From Bacillota bacterium (GTDB taxonomy: Bacteria; Bacillota; Clostridia; Peptostreptococcales; Anaerovoracaceae), in the NCBI GenBank assembly GCA_016281165.1, contig JAEEIC010000196.1, positions 1 to 6,443 of the forward strand: a DNA stretch of 6,443 nt, given 5' to 3'. Position numbers and translations under genes: made by a program. Shown in pieces: positions 5,628 to 6,443 of the stretch (positions are counted from its first letter, which is position 1; each line of letters starts with the position of its first letter). Below the pieces are notes generated by a model. The model had not been told where the DNA came from. It did not search any database and was given only the letters and a program-made list of their open reading frames with translations.

Positions 5628-6443
5628 CTATCTTCTCTTGAGGAGGGCTTCCAAAGAGACGGTGCTCGAGAGCAGGGAGAGTATGAGGACCCTGTCGTGA
5701 TCGAGTATGCGCGTGCTGCCCTTGGGGATGATGACCTCGTTGCCGCGGTGCACGGAGGCGATGAGCACTCCGGCGGGAAGATCGAGCTCGGCCAGGGGCT
5801 TCTCGGTCAAGACCATGGTGCCGTCGGCGATGATCTCCACGAACTCAGCCTGGCCCTGTATGATCTTGGAGAAGATGACTATGCCTTCGCGCTCGATGTA
5901 CCTTAAGATGCTGGCGGCGCACATCTCCATGGGGTTGATGATCATGTCTACGCCCAGGTGTTCGGTGAGGCTGCCATAGCTGTTGCGCGATATCTTGGTG
6001 ACGACGTCCTCCACTCCGTTCCTCTTGGCGATGAGGGAGAGCAGCAGGTTCTCCTCGTCGAAGCCGGTGACGGCGACGAAGGCGTTCATGGACTGCAGGT
6101 TCTCTTCGGCCAGCAGCCCGGTGTCGGTGGCGTCCCCGTTGAGTATGAGGGCTTCCTCCAGCTGCTCGGAGAGATATTCGCAGCGCTCTCTGTCTTTTTC
6201 GATGATCTTGACGCTGATGCCGGAGCTGGAGAGCATGCGGGCGAGATAGAAGCCCGTCTTTCCGCCGCCGGCCAGCATGACGCGCTTGACCCCGGTGTGC
6301 TCCTTGCCTCTCCTCACCTTGGCGCCGATCTCGTTGATGCGCTTCTCCATGCCTATGATGTAGAGAGTGTCGCCGGCGCTGAGGACGGTGCTGCCGTTGG
6401 GCACTATGATCTTGCCGTTCCTGGAGATGGCGGCGATCAGGAC
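5628..6443 (-). CDS. trkA: Trk system regulatory subunit TrkA (partial, N-terminus beyond the window)
   Basis: The frame is open from the window edge to a TAG at 5630-5628, giving 271 residues of the C-terminal part. It starts inside the first RCK_C domain (VLIAAISRNGKIIVPNGSTV, visible residues 1-20, then the GDTLYIIG strand). A second RCK_N Rossmann domain follows at about 51-170, with the nucleotide loop AGGGKTGFYLA (58-68, GxGxxG pattern), acidic residues after the second strand (KIIEKD, 79-84) and GDATD (103-107). A second RCK_C domain lies at about 185-260. Two RCK units in tandem are typical of TrkA (about 450 residues) and unlike the single-unit KtrA. TrkA is the cytoplasmic ring that gates TrkH in response to ATP/ADP or NAD(H). 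GTG codon 6404 is an internal valine, not the start, because homology continues upstream. It is followed by two trkH genes. Confidence 0.95.
   Translation of the reverse strand, partial: VLIAAISRNGKIIVPNGSTVLSAGDTLYIIGMEKRINEIGAKVRRGKEHTGVKRVMLAGGGKTGFYLARMLSSSGISVKIIEKDRERCEYLSEQLEEALILNGDATDTGLLAEENLQSMNAFVAVTGFDEENLLLSLIAKRNGVEDVVTKISRNSYGSLTEHLGVDMIINPMEMCAASILRYIEREGIVIFSKIIQGQAEFVEIIADGTMVLTEKPLAELDLPAGVLIASVHRGNEVIIPKGSTRILDHDRVLILSLLSSTVSLEALLKRR

Noticed and set aside
4143..5906. A 587-codon open frame on the + strand, antisense to trkH and trkA
   Set aside because: Its product is rich in Gly, Glu, His, Ala and Gln with no recognisable fold. The opposite strand holds trkH and trkA with clear motifs throughout. 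In GC-rich genes the antisense frame often lacks stops, so this is a composition effect.
6402..6404. GTG as the start of trkA
   Set aside because: The frame stays open to the window edge, and the 13 upstream codons (VLIAAISRNGKII) continue the RCK_C domain, so the GTG is an internal valine and the gene is cut by the window.

Overview
The window looks like ordinary bacterial chromosome. It is moderately GC-rich, densely packed, and has purine-rich Shine-Dalgarno sites (AAAGGAGG ahead of two genes) and sigma70-type promoter hexamers. Isoleucine is often ATA and arginine often AGG/AGA despite the GC content. The gene content (bPH_1 domain protein, DUF4230 protein, ComB homologue, TrkA/TrkH, a two-helix membrane protein of a type I recall from clostridia) suggests Bacillota, probably Clostridia. 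That assignment is an inference and could be wrong. I see no rRNA, tRNA, CRISPR array, insertion sequence or phage gene.

Left part, + strand (1-1602). The 3' end of a small gene (1-131, perhaps YolD-like) is followed by a well-formed promoter whose -35 box overlaps that gene's stop codon. The promoter should drive a two-gene operon: an unrecognised two-helix membrane protein (191-904), then, joined by an ATGA overlap, a ComB-family protein (901-1602) with the 2-phosphosulfolactate phosphatase signature motifs.

Middle part, - strand (1606-2845). A two-gene operon converges on comB with only 3 bases between the stop codons. Its first gene is a cytoplasmic bacterial PH-domain protein (2383-2769); the second is a membrane-anchored DUF4230 protein (1606-2370). 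Its likely promoter lies inside the terminator of the neighbouring trk operon, with the -35 box spanning the terminator loop. The short leader can fold into a 10-bp hairpin directly before the ribosome binding site.

Right part, - strand (2828-6443). A potassium-uptake operon reads trkA (5' end beyond the window), trkH, then a second, shorter trkH, closed by a strong terminator. The genes are nearly seamless: 3 bases between trkA and trkH, and a TAATG overlap between the two trkH genes. The first TrkH is a full-length K+ channel-type subunit. The second lacks the two-helix N-terminal D0 region and has a changed gate loop, yet keeps all four filter glycines. This tandem arrangement is the most interesting feature: one TrkA regulator may serve a mixed or divided-labour pair of TrkH pores.
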